This document shows, piece by piece, positions 28,590-38,850 of a stretch of 64,000 bases of DNA. The notes under the pieces were generated by a model. It did no database searches and was not told the origin of the DNA. It was given only the letters and a program-made list of their open reading frames with translations. The stretch spans positions 84,187 to 148,186 of the forward strand of contig NZVE01000072.1 in NCBI GenBank assembly GCA_002697345.1, given 5' to 3'. The stretch's first letter is position 1. Each line of letters opens with the position of its first letter. Source of the stretch: Paracoccaceae bacterium. GTDB lineage: Bacteria > Pseudomonadota > Alphaproteobacteria > Rhodobacterales > Rhodobacteraceae. The position numbers were made by a program, and so were the translations under genes.

Positions 28590-28856
28590 ATGCGCATCAA
28601 ATGCCCTTTATGTGGTGAAAGAGATAGACGCGAATTCTATTACCGAGGAGCCAAAGACTATTTAAGTAGACCAGGAGAGTCAGATTTGGATGCGATGCAC
28701 AAGTATCTCCACATTAGAGAAAATCCTTGTGGCGTAACTGAAGATTTGTGGCAACACGAGGCAGGTTGTAGGGCGTGGTTATTAATTAAGCGAGATACAG
28801 CAACCCATGAAATTTTTAAAGTTGAACTTGTTAATAACGTAAAGGATTCAAAGTAA
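28590..28856 (+). CDS. soxD: Sarcosine oxidase, delta subunit
   Basis: An 88-residue zinc-binding subunit. Ligands are readable as C5 and C8 (C-P-L-C-G) with H56 and C60 (Q-H-E-A-G-C), the same set and spacing as in characterised SoxD. It packs at the interface of the large subunits in the cytoplasmic complex. The final base of its stop overlaps the soxA ATG (TAATG), indicating coupled translation. Confidence 0.95.
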   Translation: MRIKCPLCGERDRREFYYRGAKDYLSRPGESDLDAMHKYLHIRENPCGVTEDLWQHEAGCRAWLLIKRDTATHEIFKVELVNNVKDSK

Positions 28857-31792
28857 TGAGAGTTAAAGAGGGTCGCCTAATCAATTCATCTGCGCCACTT
28901 AAATTCACGTTTGATGACAAGGAATTCTTGGGTTATGAAGGTGATACACTCGCCTCAGCTTTAATAGCAAATGATGTTAAGGTCATTGGACGTTCGTTTA
29001 AGTACCATCGTCCTAGAGGCGTGATGACCGATGGGTCTCACGAACCAAATGGGTTAGTAGAGATAAGGGATGGGAATCAAACCACTCCAAATGTAAGGCT
29101 GACCACACAGGAATTAGTATCAGATTTAAAGGTTTACTCTCAAAACTACTGGGGTACTTTAAAGTGGGACCTTTTGGAGTTAAATGACTTAATATCTCCA
29201 TTTCTTTCTGCTGGATTCTATTACAAAACATTTATGTGGCCAAAGAAATTTTGGGAAGCTCTTTACGAGCCATCGATTAGACGTGCGGCTGGCTTGGGTC
29301 GGCTTTCAATGGCAAATAATAGTGACTACTATGAAAAAGCTTATGCATTCTGCGATGTTCTTGTAATTGGGTCTGGACCAGCTGGTATTATGGCTGCCTT
29401 AACTGCAGCGAATGCTGGGGCTAAAGTTATCTTTTGTGAAGAAGATTCAATTTTTGGTGGTCGACTTAATTCAGAAAACTATCATATTGATGGAAAACCA
29501 GGAGATATTTGGGCTAAAGAAAAAATAGATAAACTGAGTCAAATGGAAAATGTTCGCTGTATGTCAAGAACGACTGTTACAGGAGCCTATGATGGAGGTA
29601 CTTATGGGGCAGTTGAGCGAATATCCCATCATATTAAAGAAAAAAATCATGCCCTCCCTGTGGAAATTTTTTGGCGAATTGTAGCAAAAGGTGCTGTATA
29701 TGCAGCAGGTTCCATAGAGAGATCTATTGCTTTTCAGAACAATGATAGGCCAGGAGTTTTTACAGCTTCTGCGATGCGGGGTTACTTAAACCGTTATGGG
29801 GTGAGTCTGGGTAAAAAAGCGGTTATATTTGGAAACAATAATGACGCATTTAGAACTGCCAGAGACCTGCATTTGAACGGAATAGAAATCGCCGCTTATG
29901 TAGATAGTAGGAGTGATTCGACCATTCAAGGTGATTTTCCTGTATTTAAGGGTGCGATGGTAACGAATGTTCGGGGAAGAATGGGAGTTAAAGAAGTCGA
30001 GGTAACACAGGCTAATGGCTCTGTTTCAAAAATAGAAACTAGCATGCTTGGAGTTTCCGGTGGATGGAATCCAACAGTTCATCTTACATGTCATATGAAC
30101 GGAAAACCAGAATGGAATGATCAACTATCAGCGTTTATACCAGTGCCGGGAATGATTCCAGGGCTAGAGGTCGCCGGAGCTGCAACTGGTGTTTTCTCAA
30201 CAAAAGGATGTATGAAGTCTGGAGTATTTAGAGCAAAAGAAGTTTTAAAGAATCTTGGATTAAGCTACAAGACTATTTCAGTTCCTGAGGCTGAAAGTGA
30301 TCCGACGGTGATAGTGCCCCTTTGGTCAGTTCCCTGTAAAGGTAGGTCGTGGATAGATTTTCAAAACGATGTTACAGTCAAAGATATCAAACTCTCAGCA
30401 CAGGAAAATTTTAAATCTGTTGAGCATATGAAGCGATACACCACTCAAGGGATGGCTCCTGATCAAGGTAAAAACTCAAATGTTGTAGCCTTAGCAGTTC
30501 TTGCTGATGTAACTGGGAGAGCGATACCAGAGACAGGGACAACAACATTTCGCCCGCCCTATACTCCAGTTTCTATAGCCGCTATGGGGGCTTTTGCTCA
30601 GGGAGAAGGATTTGCGCCGCAGCGTTTTACTACATCTCATCAGCTATCAGTTGATTTAGGGGCACCGATGATTGAAGCTGGTTTGTGGTATAGACCGTCG
30701 TATTTTCCAAGAAAAGAAGAGAGCAGTTGGCGTGAGAGCTGTGATAGAGAAGTTAGGTATGTTCGAGACAGTGTTGGGATAGTTGATGTCTCCACATTAG
30801 GTAAAATTGATATTCAGGGACAAGACTCTGCGGCTTTCCTCGATTTTATCTATATAAATAATTTTGCCAAACTAGCTCCAGGTAAAGTTCGTTATGGGTT
30901 AATGTTACGTGAAGATGGACATGTTATGGATGATGGAACAGCAGCATGTATAAAAGAGAACCACTATGTACTAACTACCACTACTGCATCCGCTGGAGAA
31001 GTGATGACACACCTAGAGTTCGTGCAACAATGTTTGGTACCACACTTCGACGTCACTTTGATGAGTGTTACTGAGCAGTGGGCTCAGTTTGCAGTCGCTG
31101 GACCAAAATCTAGAGAATTAATCAATCAGATAATCGATGAAGAAATTAACAGCGATAATTTTTCTTATATGGCTTACAAGGAAGTTAGTATTGGAGAAGT
31201 TAAAGCTAGATTATTTAGAATTTCATTTTCTGGTGAACATGCATACGAAATAGCAGTACCTTCTCGTTTTGGGGAAAGTATGTTTGATCATTTGAAATCA
31301 TCGGCCGAGGATTTAGGGGGTGGGCTGTATGGTATGGAGGCGTTAAATGTTCTTCGGATCGAGAAAGGATTTATTACTCACGCTGAAATTGATGGCCGTA
31401 TAACTGCTTTTGATTTGGGGATGCAAAAGATGATGTCTTCTAAAAAAGACTTTATAGGCAAGACTGGTGCTATGCGTCCTGGTTTAATTGATCAGGATAG
31501 GGATCAACTAGTAGGGTTAATTCCTATAACTGGTACAGATAAACTTTTTGCAGGTTCATACTTCTTTGATGTTGAGGCCTCACCTGTAAGGGTTGCGCAA
31601 CAAGGTTACTCAACATCAGTCGCTTACTCCCCAGAGTTAAAAACTATGATAGCTCTTGGGTTTTTGAGAAATGGTAAAACCAGGATGGGTGAAAAAATTA
31701 AAGTAGTTGACCATCTAAGAAGTACAGAAACAATTTGCAAAGTGTGTGATCCAGTGTTTTTAGATAAAGAAGGAGTAAGAGCTCGTGGTTAA
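28856..31792 (+). CDS. soxA: Sarcosine oxidase, alpha subunit
   Basis: A 978-residue subunit. Residues 1-100 resemble the 2Fe-2S ferredoxin-like fold but lack cluster cysteines, as in known SoxA (G-R-S-F-K-Y-H-R-P-R-G). The FAD/NAD domain carries G-S-G-P-A-G at 172-177. From about residue 600 a GcvT-like aminomethyltransferase domain binds folate and takes up the methylene group. Length is in the usual range. The soxG start lies 8 bp inside its 3' end. Confidence 0.96.
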   Translation: MRVKEGRLINSSAPLKFTFDDKEFLGYEGDTLASALIANDVKVIGRSFKYHRPRGVMTDGSHEPNGLVEIRDGNQTTPNVRLTTQELVSDLKVYSQNYWGTLKWDLLELNDLISPFLSAGFYYKTFMWPKKFWEALYEPSIRRAAGLGRLSMANNSDYYEKAYAFCDVLVIGSGPAGIMAALTAANAGAKVIFCEEDSIFGGRLNSENYHIDGKPGDIWAKEKIDKLSQMENVRCMSRTTVTGAYDGGTYGAVERISHHIKEKNHALPVEIFWRIVAKGAVYAAGSIERSIAFQNNDRPGVFTASAMRGYLNRYGVSLGKKAVIFGNNNDAFRTARDLHLNGIEIAAYVDSRSDSTIQGDFPVFKGAMVTNVRGRMGVKEVEVTQANGSVSKIETSMLGVSGGWNPTVHLTCHMNGKPEWNDQLSAFIPVPGMIPGLEVAGAATGVFSTKGCMKSGVFRAKEVLKNLGLSYKTISVPEAESDPTVIVPLWSVPCKGRSWIDFQNDVTVKDIKLSAQENFKSVEHMKRYTTQGMAPDQGKNSNVVALAVLADVTGRAIPETGTTTFRPPYTPVSIAAMGAFAQGEGFAPQRFTTSHQLSVDLGAPMIEAGLWYRPSYFPRKEESSWRESCDREVRYVRDSVGIVDVSTLGKIDIQGQDSAAFLDFIYINNFAKLAPGKVRYGLMLREDGHVMDDGTAACIKENHYVLTTTTASAGEVMTHLEFVQQCLVPHFDVTLMSVTEQWAQFAVAGPKSRELINQIIDEEINSDNFSYMAYKEVSIGEVKARLFRISFSGEHAYEIAVPSRFGESMFDHLKSSAEDLGGGLYGMEALNVLRIEKGFITHAEIDGRITAFDLGMQKMMSSKKDFIGKTGAMRPGLIDQDRDQLVGLIPITGTDKLFAGSYFFDVEASPVRVAQQGYSTSVAYSPELKTMIALGFLRNGKTRMGEKIKVVDHLRSTETICKVCDPVFLDKEGVRARG

Positions 31793-32327
31793 CTTGATCC
31801 CAAAATCTCCTTTGAACAGTATGGAACCTATAAAGGTAGGTTCCATAGTCTTAAGTGAAATAACGTCTGCAAACATGTCCACAATACAGCCTTTCAAAAA
31901 TAAAACTAAGACAGTTTCAAAAGAGTTAAAAAAGAAATTTAATCTAGAGTTACCTGGCGATGGAAGGAGTTCGGTTGCTAAAGGTAATACAGTTATGTGG
32001 ATTGGGATGGGGCAGTATTTGTTTGTAGGAAATAAAGTTGATAATATTTCCGCTGCCATAACAGATCAATCTGATGCTTGGACGGTCGTAGAGTTAGTTG
32101 GAGTTGGTTCATCTGATGTCATGGATCGATTGTGCCCGGTAGACGCGAGATCGATGGAATCTGGTGACGTTATCCGCTCGCTGTTAGGGCATATGGCCAC
32201 GATAGTTAGGAAAACTGATTTAGGATTTGAGCTGATGGTATTTAGGTCGTTTTCTAAGACTTTAGTGCATGAAATAGAAGGATCTATGAAGTCTATAGCT
32301 GCTCAGAATAAATTAAAGGGCTTATAA
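31785..32327 (+). CDS. soxG: Sarcosine oxidase, gamma subunit
   Basis: A 180-residue protein with the SoxG/GcvT-like fold. Recognisable parts are W-I-G-M-G-Q-Y-L-F-V and the S-D-A-W-T-V-V-E-L-V-G segment, then C-P-V-D near 122. It starts with GTG at 31785 inside soxA. Last gene of soxBDAG; the folate enzymes often found downstream in other species are absent, and dnaG follows after 81 bp. Confidence 0.93.
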   Translation: MVNLIPKSPLNSMEPIKVGSIVLSEITSANMSTIQPFKNKTKTVSKELKKKFNLELPGDGRSSVAKGNTVMWIGMGQYLFVGNKVDNISAAITDQSDAWTVVELVGVGSSDVMDRLCPVDARSMESGDVIRSLLGHMATIVRKTDLGFELMVFRSFSKTLVHEIEGSMKSIAAQNKLKGL

Positions 32328-32408
32328 TGGGTTCATAGAATTATTGTTATTTCTTAAAGTTAAATGTAATGCCTAGACTTTATCTTATTAGAGCATAATA
32401 TTGTAACA

Positions 32409-34349
32409 ATGAACCTTTCAACAGCATTTCTTGATGAACTACGATCTAGAACCTCTATAATGCAGGTTGTTGGGCGTAAAGTAACCTGGGACAGAAAAAA
32501 ATCGAATCAAGGTAAAGGAGACATGTGGGCTCCATGCCCTTTTCATCAAGAGAAAACTGCTAGTTTTCATGTCGATGATCAAAAAGGATTTTATTACTGT
32601 TTTGGTTGTCATGCAAAAGGCGATTCTATTAGCTTTATTAAGGAAACAGAGAATTTAAGTTTCATTGAGGCAGTAGAAATTTTAGCTTCTGAAGCAGGTT
32701 TACAACTGCCGAAAGCCGATAGGGGGTCTCAGCAGAAAAATGACAAGAGAGCCGAACTTGTCAAGGTCATGGAACTTGCTGTTAATATTTTTAAAGATCA
32801 ACTAACCAGTATAAATGCAACAAATGCGAGAGCTTATCTTAAGTCACGTGGAATAACACAAGAGTCAATTGATCGATTTGAAATTGGTTACTCGCTAGAT
32901 GGTTATAAAAGTCTTTTTAGTCATTTGAAAAAAAATAATATAAGTGAAGAGCTTATGGTAGAGGCTGGCCTATGCTTAAAGTCGGCGGACGGTCGAGGAC
33001 TAAATGATAGGTTTAGAGATCGTATTATGTATCCAATAAGAGACAGGCGTGGTTATTGTATTGCCTTTGGTGGCAGAGCAATGAACCAAAAGGCAAAGGC
33101 AAAATATTTAAACTCCCCAGAGACTTTATTATTTGATAAAGGTAATACTCTCTATAATCATAAGCTCGCAAGACAGTCTTTTGGTAATGATGCTGTTTTG
33201 CTTGTTGTTGAGGGTTATATGGATGTAATAGCAATGGATTCACATGGATTTAAGGCTACTGTTTCCACATTAGGAACAGCAATAACAGAAAAACAACTTT
33301 CTCTATTTTGGCAGATATCTGCTGAACCCATTGTAGCACTAGACGGTGACGCCGCTGGTACTAGAGCAGCTTACCGCTTAATTGATCTTGCTTTACCTTT
33401 CTTAGAAGCGCAAAAATCAATTCGCTTTTGTTTGATGCCAGAGAATCAGGATCCAGATGATGTACTAAGACTGTCTGGGATATCTAAGATGACGGAGTTA
33501 ATTGAAGGATCAACACCATTAATCAATCTTATATGGAAGAGAGAGACCGAAGGAAAAATTTTTGACAGTCCAGAAAGGAGAGCTTTACTGGATAAATCTT
33601 TGCGAGCTATTATTAACCAAATAAAGGATAGAGAGTTGCGTAAGCACTACGGAAGTGAATTCGCTTCCCTGAGGTCAAACTTATTTTATCAATCCAAGGG
33701 ACATCAAATAAGGAATTCAAATAAAAAATACCCTTATAAAGACGATAGTAAGGGACCAGTGTCTTTAAATACAAAAAAATCGATGATCGTTACATCAGAG
33801 GATATGGAGGTAAGATTACGAGAAGCTCTACTTCTTGTAGTGATTATTAGTAACCCTCGCTTTATTAGTGAATTTGTTAAAGAACTTGAGTTAATCGATT
33901 TTAGGTTAGAAGAGCATAAAAAGATTTTGTCTACTGTTCTGGGAGTTTACTATCAGGAAAATAATCAAGATATAGAAGAAATACTTAAAGAAAAAATTGG
34001 AACGCATAATGTCTCCAAGATTTTTGATTTAAAACATCTTAGGATTGCGCCTGCAATGTTACCAAAGGCGTCCGACGATACAATTCGTCAAACAATAATA
34101 GGCGAGATTACCAAAATCCATGCTCGTCAGGGTATCGAAAGAGAGATTAAAGAGGCAGTTGAAGATTTAAAAGGAGCTACAGATGAAAGTCTTACATGGA
34201 GAGTTTCAAGAGCAGCGGAGGCCAATGATTCAGCCAATAAGTTACAAAAGGGTGTAAGTGAGAGTGAGTTAGATAATCATAAATCTCTTTCGGATGGACT
34301 GCAGGCTCTTATAGATAATGAGGTCTGGAAAAAGAAAAAGACTAAATAA
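32409..34349 (+). CDS. dnaG: DNA primase
   Basis: A 646-residue primase making RNA primers at the replication fork. The CHC2 zinc finger is C43-x2-H46 ... C64-x2-C67. The TOPRIM catalytic domain has E-G-Y-M-D at 268-272 and D-G-D-A-A-G with D312 and D314. A C-terminal helicase-binding region follows, rich in charged residues. It is 63 bp upstream of rpoD, the conserved dnaG-rpoD macromolecular synthesis pair. Confidence 0.96.
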   Translation: MNLSTAFLDELRSRTSIMQVVGRKVTWDRKKSNQGKGDMWAPCPFHQEKTASFHVDDQKGFYYCFGCHAKGDSISFIKETENLSFIEAVEILASEAGLQLPKADRGSQQKNDKRAELVKVMELAVNIFKDQLTSINATNARAYLKSRGITQESIDRFEIGYSLDGYKSLFSHLKKNNISEELMVEAGLCLKSADGRGLNDRFRDRIMYPIRDRRGYCIAFGGRAMNQKAKAKYLNSPETLLFDKGNTLYNHKLARQSFGNDAVLLVVEGYMDVIAMDSHGFKATVSTLGTAITEKQLSLFWQISAEPIVALDGDAAGTRAAYRLIDLALPFLEAQKSIRFCLMPENQDPDDVLRLSGISKMTELIEGSTPLINLIWKRETEGKIFDSPERRALLDKSLRAIINQIKDRELRKHYGSEFASLRSNLFYQSKGHQIRNSNKKYPYKDDSKGPVSLNTKKSMIVTSEDMEVRLREALLLVVIISNPRFISEFVKELELIDFRLEEHKKILSTVLGVYYQENNQDIEEILKEKIGTHNVSKIFDLKHLRIAPAMLPKASDDTIRQTIIGEITKIHARQGIEREIKEAVEDLKGATDESLTWRVSRAAEANDSANKLQKGVSESELDNHKSLSDGLQALIDNEVWKKKKTK

Positions 34350-34355
34350 ACGTGC

Positions 34356-34407
34356 GAATCATATTAATTCGGATTACAGAGTAGAAAACGAATCGTTTTA
34401 GGGAATC
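34356..34407. promoter_or_regulatory. Three GAATC (GANTC) sites upstream of rpoD
   Basis: The 63-bp dnaG-rpoD gap contains GAATC at 34356-34360, 34390-34394 and 34403-34407. In alphaproteobacteria this is the CcrM methylation sequence read by GcrA, whose gene is in this window. Three copies in 52 bp exceeds the roughly 0.2 expected by chance at this base composition. Confidence 0.4.
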
Positions 34408-34412
34408 ATTAA

Positions 34413-36398
34413 ATGGCTGCAAAAGACACAGACGACCGTAAACAAGAGCGAGAAGATGAAGCAAATGGCCTAGATATGAGTCAGGCAGCCGTAAAAAAAA
34501 TGATCACGGAAGCGCGTGTCAGGGGTTATATTACTTACGATCAGTTAAATAAGGTACTACCTCCCGAACAGATAGCCTCTGAACAAATAGAGGACGTCAT
34601 GTCCATGCTGTCAGAGATGGGGATTAATATTGTTGAAAATGAAGAAGGAGAGGAAGAACCTTTAGGAACAACAGATCTTGTTGAGTCGAACCAGACTAAA
34701 GAAGTGGCTGTTTCTACTTCAACTACTGAAGTCTTAGACCGAACAGATGATCCGGTTAGAATGTATTTAAGAGAAATGGGGTCGGTCGAGCTTTTAAGTC
34801 GTGAGGGTGAAATAGCTATTGCGAAAAGGATTGAAGCCGGGCGAAACACCATGATTTCAGGATTGTGTGAAAGCCCATTAACATTTCAAGCAATTACTAT
34901 TTGGAGAGATGAGTTATTAAATGAAGATATTTTATTACGTGATGTAATAGATTTGGAAGCAACATTTGTAACAAGTGAGGGTGAAGAAGGTGGGCTAATA
35001 GTAACGCCAAGCGTACCTGAGCCTTCGATTGTGAAAGGTACTAAAGCTGAAGACAAACAAGAGCTGGATGCTGATGGGGACATTATTCAATCTGACGATG
35101 AAGACGAAGACGAAGATGAAAAGGAAAACATGAGTCTTGCAGCAATGGAAGATGTATTGAAGCCTAGAGTATTGGAGACATTGGAATTAATAGCAAAAAA
35201 TTATAATAGACTTTCAAAACTTCAAGATTTTCGTATTTCAGCAACACTAAACGAAGAAAAAAAGTTTTCAAAAAAACAAGAAACAACATATCAAAATTTA
35301 AGAGTGGAAATAATGGAATCTGTGAATTCTTTACACCTACATAATAATAGGATTGAGGCGCTTATAGATCAAATGTACGGAATTAATCGAAAAATAATGT
35401 CTATAGATAGTACTATGGTCAAGCTAGCTGACTTAGCCCGCATCAATCGTCGTGAGTTTATAGATGAGTACCGAGGTTATGAATTGGATCCTGGCTGGGT
35501 AGAACGCATAACTCTGAAAACTGGTCGAGGTTGGACAGCACTAATCGAAAAAAGTTTAGAAAAAGTTGAAACTCTGAGATCAGAAATGGCTCAGGTTGGT
35601 CAATATGTTGGTGTGGATATCACAGAGTTTAGGAGACTTGTTCAACAAGTTCAAAAAGGTGAAAAAGAAGCAAGGCAGGCTAAAAAAGAGATGGTAGAGG
35701 CTAATCTGCGCTTGGTCATTTCGATAGCAAAAAAATATACTAACAGAGGTTTGCAGTTTTTAGACCTGATCCAAGAGGGAAATATAGGACTGATGAAGGC
35801 TGTGGATAAATTTGAATACCGAAGAGGTTACAAGTTCTCAACGTATGCAACTTGGTGGATTCGTCAGGCAATAACTAGATCTATAGCAGATCAAGCTCGT
35901 ACCATAAGAATTCCAGTACACATGATTGAAACGATTAACAAACTTGTTCGGACAGGCAGACAAATGCTTCACGAAATTGGGAGAGAGCCGACACCAGAAG
36001 AGCTAGCTGCAAAGTTACAAATGCCTCTGGACAAAGTTCGTAAGGTTATGAAAATTGCTAAAGAGCCAATTTCATTAGAAACTCCGATTGGTGACGAAGA
36101 GGATAGTCAGCTTGGAGATTTTATTGAGGACAAAAATGCAGTTTTGCCATTGGACTCAGCGATTCAAGAAAATTTAAAAGAAACTACAACCCGTGTTTTA
36201 GCATCTCTCACGCCCCGTGAAGAGCGTGTTCTTAGGATGCGTTTTGGTATTGGGATGAATACAGACCATACATTGGAAGAGGTAGGGCAACAGTTCAGCG
36301 TGACTAGGGAAAGAATTCGGCAGATAGAAGCCAAAGCGCTTAGAAAATTAAAACATCCTAGTCGATCGAGAAAGATTCGTAGTTTTTTAGAGCAATAG
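34413..36398 (+). CDS. rpoD: RNA polymerase primary sigma factor RpoD
   Basis: A 661-residue group 1 sigma-70. Region 1.1 occupies the first 80 residues; a non-conserved region includes an acidic run near 225-238. Region 1.2 contains [11 protein letters not shown]. Region 2 has the [13 protein letters not shown] core that melts and reads the -10 element. Region 4 ends with the helix-turn-helix [10 protein letters not shown]. The start ATG has TTAGGGA about 9 nt upstream. Length is normal for alphaproteobacteria. Confidence 0.97.
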   Translation: MAAKDTDDRKQEREDEANGLDMSQAAVKKMITEARVRGYITYDQLNKVLPPEQIASEQIEDVMSMLSEMGINIVENEEGEEEPLGTTDLVESNQTKEVAVSTSTTEVLDRTDDPVRMYLREMGSVELLSREGEIAIAKRIEAGRNTMISGLCESPLTFQAITIWRDELLNEDILLRDVIDLEATFVTSEGEEGGLIVTPSVPEPSIVKGTKAEDKQELDADGDIIQSDDEDEDEDEKENMSLAAMEDVLKPRVLETLELIAKNYNRLSKLQDFRISATLNEEKKFSKKQETTYQNLRVEIMESVNSLHLHNNRIEALIDQMYGINRKIMSIDSTMVKLADLARINRREFIDEYRGYELDPGWVERITLKTGRGWTALIEKSLEKVETLRSEMAQVGQYVGVDITEFRRLVQQVQKGEKEARQAKKEMVEANLRLVISIAKKYTNRGLQFLDLIQEGNIGLMKAVDKFEYRRGYKFSTYATWWIRQAITRSIADQARTIRIPVHMIETINKLVRTGRQMLHEIGREPTPEELAAKLQMPLDKVRKVMKIAKEPISLETPIGDEEDSQLGDFIEDKNAVLPLDSAIQENLKETTTRVLASLTPREERVLRMRFGIGMNTDHTLEEVGQQFSVTRERIRQIEAKALRKLKHPSRSRKIRSFLEQ

Positions 36399-36571
36399 TT
36401 TAAATTTATTTCAGAAGTTTAATATACTTCGGGCAGCTGAAGATTTTGATTTTTTAATTATTTAGTTATTAAATGTAAGCAAAGTCTGTACATATTATGG
36501 TTGATTAACTATATCTTATCGGACTGAATTATTTAGAGTGTGATGCTTAATAGTTAAAAGGGATACCAGAT

Positions 36572-37039
36572 ATGCGTTGCCCATTTTGTGGAAATATAGA
36601 TACACAAGTTAAGGACTCACGTCCGGCAGAGGATCATGTGGCGATCAGAAGACGTAGATTTTGTCCTGCTTGTGGGGGCCGCTATACAACTTATGAGCGT
36701 GTTCAATTAAGAGACTTAGTAGTAATCAAATCTAATGGAAAGCGAGAGGACTTCGATCGAGATAAGTTAGAAAGGTCAATTAAAATTTCGTTGCAAAAGC
36801 GTGCAATAGAGAATGAACGCATGGACCAGATGATCTCTGGAATTGTTCGGCGTTTAGAAAGTCTTGGAGATAGTGACATCCCATCTAAAACTATAGGTGA
36901 AATAGTAATGGAAGCATTAGCTCGAATTGATACCGTAGCATATGTTCGATTTGCATCTGTCTATAAAAACTTCCAAGCAGCAGATGACTTTGAAGATTTC
37001 GTTTCGGAATTAAGGCCACCTGTCCTGACAGAAGATTAA
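36572..37039 (+). CDS. nrdR: Transcriptional repressor NrdR
   Basis: A 155-residue repressor of ribonucleotide reductase genes. The zinc ribbon uses C3, C6, C31 and C34. An ATP-cone domain covers about 49-139 and senses ATP/dATP. No nrd gene is in the window. It heads a run with ribD 3 bp downstream, the common nrdR-ribD-ribE order. The 173-bp gap upstream is AT-rich; a weak CTTC/GAAG hairpin followed by T-runs near 36430-36455 could end the rpoD transcript. Confidence 0.96.
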   Translation: MRCPFCGNIDTQVKDSRPAEDHVAIRRRRFCPACGGRYTTYERVQLRDLVVIKSNGKREDFDRDKLERSIKISLQKRAIENERMDQMISGIVRRLESLGDSDIPSKTIGEIVMEALARIDTVAYVRFASVYKNFQAADDFEDFVSELRPPVLTED

Positions 37040-37042
37040 ATA

Positions 37043-38170
37043 ATGGATGATGAATCTGACCAGCGTTGGATGTATTTAGCATTGTCTTTAGGGGCCAGAG
37101 GACTAGGGAATACTTGGCCTAACCCATCCGTTGGTTGTGTTATTATTTTAAATGATAAAGTAGTAGGCCGTGGTTTTACAGGAGTTGGAGGACGACCTCA
37201 CGCCGAGATAGTTGCTTTAGCACAAGCAGGTAAGCTAGCAGAGAACTCAACAGTCTATGTAACATTGGAGCCTTGTGCTCATCATGGAGAAAGTGGGCCA
37301 TGTGTTGAAGCCCTAATAAACGCAAAAGTAAAAAGAGTGGTAGTTTCCATAAAAGACCCAGACACCAGGGTATGTGGGAGAGGTATCAAAGCTTTGAAAC
37401 AGGCAGGAATTTTAGTTAGTTTAGGAGTGTTGAGGAAGGAAGCATTTGAAGAAAATCGTGGGTTTATTAATAAAGTGTTACTCAAGAGGCCATTGGTAAC
37501 TTTAAAAATAGCCTCTACTTTTGACGGTAAAATTGCTACTCATTCGGGTGAAAGCCAATGGATAACAGGCCCTGAATCTCGACGTAAAGTTCATGCAATG
37601 AGAGCTAAACACGATGCAATTTTGGTTGGCGGTGGAACTGCGCGTCAAGACCTTCCACTTTTAACAGTAAGAGGTTTAGGAATTAAGCATTCCCCTATTC
37701 GAATTTTAGTAAGTAATAACTTAAATTTACCTCAAAAAAGTCCTATAGCTGATTCCTGTAACAATTCTCCAATCTGGCTTATACACGGACCCGATCCTGA
37801 TGCTGCGAGTAGAGAGTTTTGGTTGCATCGAAAAGCAAAACTTATAGAAGTCCCATTATTAAATAGAAATAACTTGGATTTAACAGTTGCTCTAAGAGTG
37901 CTTGCGCAAATGGGTATTACTAGAGTATTTTGTGAGGGTGGGGGTCAAATCGCGGCTTCATTAATACAAAATAATCTGGTTGACCGAGTTACAGGCTTTA
38001 CAGGGGGAAAGATATTTGGAGCTTTAGGAGTTCCAGTTATAGGAGCTCTAAGTTCAAGACATTTAAAAGAAATGCCGACTTTAACCTCCGTTGAGGTTGA
38101 AAAGGTCGGTAATGATATTTTACATACTTGGACAGTTGTGCAAGAAAACACTATAATGGATAGTCTGTAA
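37043..38170 (+). CDS. ribD: Riboflavin biosynthesis deaminase/reductase RibD
   Basis: A 375-residue bifunctional enzyme for the second and third steps of riboflavin synthesis. The deaminase half has the zinc site H53-A-E55 and C78/C87 (E-P-C-A-H ... G-P-C). The reductase half from about 150 contains K-I-A-S-T-F-D-G-K-I-A and the late G-G-G-Q motif. No FMN riboswitch precedes the rib genes here, so control differs from species with an RFN element. Confidence 0.95.
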   Translation: MDDESDQRWMYLALSLGARGLGNTWPNPSVGCVIILNDKVVGRGFTGVGGRPHAEIVALAQAGKLAENSTVYVTLEPCAHHGESGPCVEALINAKVKRVVVSIKDPDTRVCGRGIKALKQAGILVSLGVLRKEAFEENRGFINKVLLKRPLVTLKIASTFDGKIATHSGESQWITGPESRRKVHAMRAKHDAILVGGGTARQDLPLLTVRGLGIKHSPIRILVSNNLNLPQKSPIADSCNNSPIWLIHGPDPDAASREFWLHRKAKLIEVPLLNRNNLDLTVALRVLAQMGITRVFCEGGGQIAASLIQNNLVDRVTGFTGGKIFGALGVPVIGALSSRHLKEMPTLTSVEVEKVGNDILHTWTVVQENTIMDSL

Positions 38171-38205
38171 GTTTACTCAGATTAACTTTGATTTAAGGAA
38201 AAAAA

Positions 38206-38802
38206 ATGTTTACCGGAATAGTTAGTGATATTGGAACTGTTTTAGAATTAGAACAAAGGGGAGATCTAAGAGTAAGAATAAGCTGTTCTTATCCTGAAGA
38301 TAGCATAGATATCGGTTGTTCCATATGTTGTAATGGGATCTGTTTAACTGTGATTGAATGTGGTACATCTGGAAGTACGTATTTTGATGTTGAAGCTTCT
38401 TCTGAGAGTGTTTCCAAAACTAACATTAAAAAATGGAACCAAGGTACAAAGCTAAATTTAGAGCGCTCTTTAAGATTAGGTGATGAGTTGGGGGGGCATA
38501 TTGTATCGGGTCATGTTGACGGTTTAGCGAAGATTCTTAGCAAAGAGGATTGTGGTGACAGTACAAAAATTGTATTTGAAATTTCTGAAACCTTAGCGAA
38601 ATTTTGTGCCTCAAAGGGGTCAGTTTGTCTAAATGGTACTTCTCTTACAATTAATGAGGTTTTTCGGGATAGATTTAGCATAAATTTGATCCCACATACG
38701 AAGTCAGAAACTAACTGGAAACTTTGTCAAATAAGTGACGAAGTAAATATTGAAATAGACACTCTAGCCCGTTATGTCTCTAGGTTAAAAGAGTATGATT
38801 AA
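38206..38802 (+). CDS. ribE: Riboflavin synthase, alpha chain
   Basis: A 198-residue trimeric riboflavin synthase that dismutates two 6,7-dimethyl-8-ribityllumazine to riboflavin. Two tandem lumazine-binding barrels are visible, each starting with a M-F-T-G-I-V or G-H-I-V-S-G-H-V-D type motif, as the family requires. The Shine-Dalgarno AAGGAAAAAAA lies before the ATG. Gene order is ribD, ribE, ribBX, ribH, nusB. Confidence 0.95.
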   Translation: MFTGIVSDIGTVLELEQRGDLRVRISCSYPEDSIDIGCSICCNGICLTVIECGTSGSTYFDVEASSESVSKTNIKKWNQGTKLNLERSLRLGDELGGHIVSGHVDGLAKILSKEDCGDSTKIVFEISETLAKFCASKGSVCLNGTSLTINEVFRDRFSINLIPHTKSETNWKLCQISDEVNIEIDTLARYVSRLKEYD

Positions 38803-38850
38803 TTGTTTGAACTTTTCTTGCGCAAACACATACTAATAAATGGAGTCTAA

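Noticed and set aside
36425..36455. Intrinsic terminator after rpoD
   Set aside because: The CTTC/GAAG stem is only 4 bp with a large loop; the T-runs that follow are common in this AT-rich gap.
37040..38205. FMN riboswitch upstream of the riboflavin genes
   Set aside because: Gaps before ribD (3 bp) and ribE (35 bp) are too short, and no RFN-type conserved segments are seen before nrdR either.
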